DNA of 7,343 nucleotides, taken from positions 1 through 7,343 of the forward strand of contig JACOEF010000165.1 in NCBI GenBank assembly GCA_024998705.1, read 5' to 3'. This DNA is from Nitrospira sp. (lineage in GTDB: Bacteria > Nitrospirota > Nitrospiria > Nitrospirales > Nitrospiraceae). Positions 6,648 through 7,343 of this stretch are shown in pieces; positions within the stretch are counted from its first letter, which is position 1; each line of letters begins with the position of its first letter. Position numbers and translations under genes: made by a program. The notes beneath the pieces are model-generated. The model made no database searches, was not told the DNA's origin, and saw only the letters and a program-made list of their open reading frames with translations.

Positions 6648-7253
6648 ATGGCCGCTGATCCCAAATACGGGCGTCGTGATTTTCTGAAGGACTCTGTCGT
6701 GTCGGTGGCGAAGGCCGCGCGGGAATTTGCGGCCCACAAGGATGCGCCCCGCGCGCAGCCGGTCGCACCCCTCCGAACAGACTGGCTGCGTCCTCCGGGT
6801 GCTGTCGATGAGGCACTGTTTCTTGAGCGGTGCACACGCTGCAGCGATTGCATGGAAGCCTGCCCGCCGGGCGCAATCGTGAGTGACCTGTCGAACGGGA
6901 CGCCGGTCATTTTTTCGAATCAGATTGCGTGCGAATTATGCGACGATTTACCCTGTATCGCCGCCTGTGCGACTGAGGCACTTCTGCCGGTTGCCGACTG
7001 TTTTGATGTGCGGATGGGGCTGGCGACGGTGTCGCACCGTGTCTGCACGGCAGGCCAGGGCTGCCATGCCTGTGTGTCGAAATGCCCTGTTGAGGCCCTC
7101 TCGATGGATTTTCACGCACTCCATCTGGTGGTGGCTCCTGAACGGTGTGTCGGATGTGGTATGTGTGAGCAGATTTGCAAGACGGTCAATGATCGGATTG
7201 CGATTAAGGTCACACCGGCGAGAAACTTGTCTGCCGGTGCGATAGGGTACTGA
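6648..7253 (+). CDS. NapG/MauM/NapF-type ferredoxin with four [4Fe-4S] Cys quartets
   Basis: Predicted electron-transfer protein, 201 aa. GGAG (6638-6641) six bases before the ATG supports the start; only 12 bases separate it from the previous stop, so the two are co-transcribed. Four Cys quartets are visible: C62-x2-C65-x2-C68-x3-C72-Pro; C95-x2-C98-x4-C103-x3-C107; C133-x5-C139-x2-C142-x3-C146-Pro; C167-x2-C170-x2-C173-x3-C177, each expected to help hold a [4Fe-4S] cluster. The approach to the first quartet (LRPPGAVDE, then CTRC) resembles NapG/MauM and NapF. The N-terminus has a Tat-like GRRDFLK (residues 8-14), but the following stretch holds D15 and K22 and is barely hydrophobic, so export is doubtful; NapF-like cytoplasmic location is as likely. 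No nitrate reductase gene is in the window, so nap is not assigned as symbol. The electron partner may be the preceding protein or a downstream gene. Confidence 0.9.
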   Translation: MAADPKYGRRDFLKDSVVSVAKAAREFAAHKDAPRAQPVAPLRTDWLRPPGAVDEALFLERCTRCSDCMEACPPGAIVSDLSNGTPVIFSNQIACELCDDLPCIAACATEALLPVADCFDVRMGLATVSHRVCTAGQGCHACVSKCPVEALSMDFHALHLVVAPERCVGCGMCEQICKTVNDRIAIKVTPARNLSAGAIGY

Positions 7254-7343
7254 ATGCAGTGTGTGTCGAGTTGTGTTAGGCCGCGAAATAATCATGCATG
7301 GTAGTGAAACATCGGCGCTTGTGGCGAAGGGAAAGGAGAGAGA
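7254..7343. other. Non-coding tail after the ferredoxin gene
   Basis: No intrinsic terminator or convincing promoter is seen. Two in-frame ATGs (7294, 7298) stay open to the edge but have no Shine-Dalgarno sequence, so I do not call genes from them. Absence of a terminator fits continuation of the operon into the next gene. Confidence 0.5.
7333..7340 (+). promoter_or_regulatory. Strong Shine-Dalgarno for a gene starting beyond the right edge
   Basis: AAGGAGAG ends three bases before the window edge, matching the anti-Shine-Dalgarno well. A start codon would be expected within a few bases past 7343. Confidence 0.6.

Noticed and set aside
6648..7253. Naming the ferredoxin napG or napF
   Set aside because: No periplasmic nitrate reductase gene is visible, and the cluster spacing and N-terminus are mixed between NapF, NapG and MauM types.
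7294..7343. Short reading frames from the ATGs at 7294 and 7298
   Set aside because: No Shine-Dalgarno upstream, while a strong one lies downstream at 7333-7340; a start past the edge is more likely.

Overview
The window (about 57-60 % G+C by eye) looks like chromosomal DNA of a Gram-negative-type environmental bacterium. Multi-PAS sensor kinases with NtrC-like regulators, a soluble WD40 propeller and a NapG/MauM-like ferredoxin together suggest Nitrospira (Nitrospirota). This taxonomic call is an inference from gene style, not from a marker gene.

Layout. Bases 2-2851 (+) encode most of a membrane sensor histidine kinase, cut at the left edge: end of a Cache-type sensor, TM helix, HAMP, three PAS domains, HisKA and HATPase. 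Its stop overlaps the GTG start of an NtrC-type response regulator (2848-4299, +), so the two form a translationally coupled two-component pair. Head-on to it, one base away, lies a seven-bladed WD40 protein (4301-5407, -). A 12-bp perfect hairpin sits at the convergent junction. The 196-bp region 5408-5603 holds two face-to-face sigma70-like promoters whose predicted start points nearly coincide, with an 8-bp inverted repeat over them. One promoter faces the WD40 gene. The other faces a two-gene operon: a 343-aa protein with an HExxH motif and two CxxC pairs (5604-6635), then a ferredoxin with four Cys quartets (6648-7253). The last 90 bases end in a strong Shine-Dalgarno sequence for a gene just past the window.

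How the genes may work together. The kinase should sense something outside the cytoplasmic membrane, integrate it through the PAS domains and phosphorylate Asp54 of the regulator. That regulator is unusual. Its receiver, Walker A motif and Fis-type HTH are intact, but nearly every residue needed for ATP hydrolysis and sigma54 contact has changed, and a four-cysteine cluster lies before the HTH. It is therefore more likely a phosphorylation-controlled, possibly metal- or redox-responsive DNA-binding protein than a sigma54 activator. The HExxH/CxxC protein and its ferredoxin look like an uncharacterised metal/Fe-S pair, possibly co-regulated with the WD40 protein through the shared promoter region. 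I see no mobile element, CRISPR array, tRNA or rRNA.
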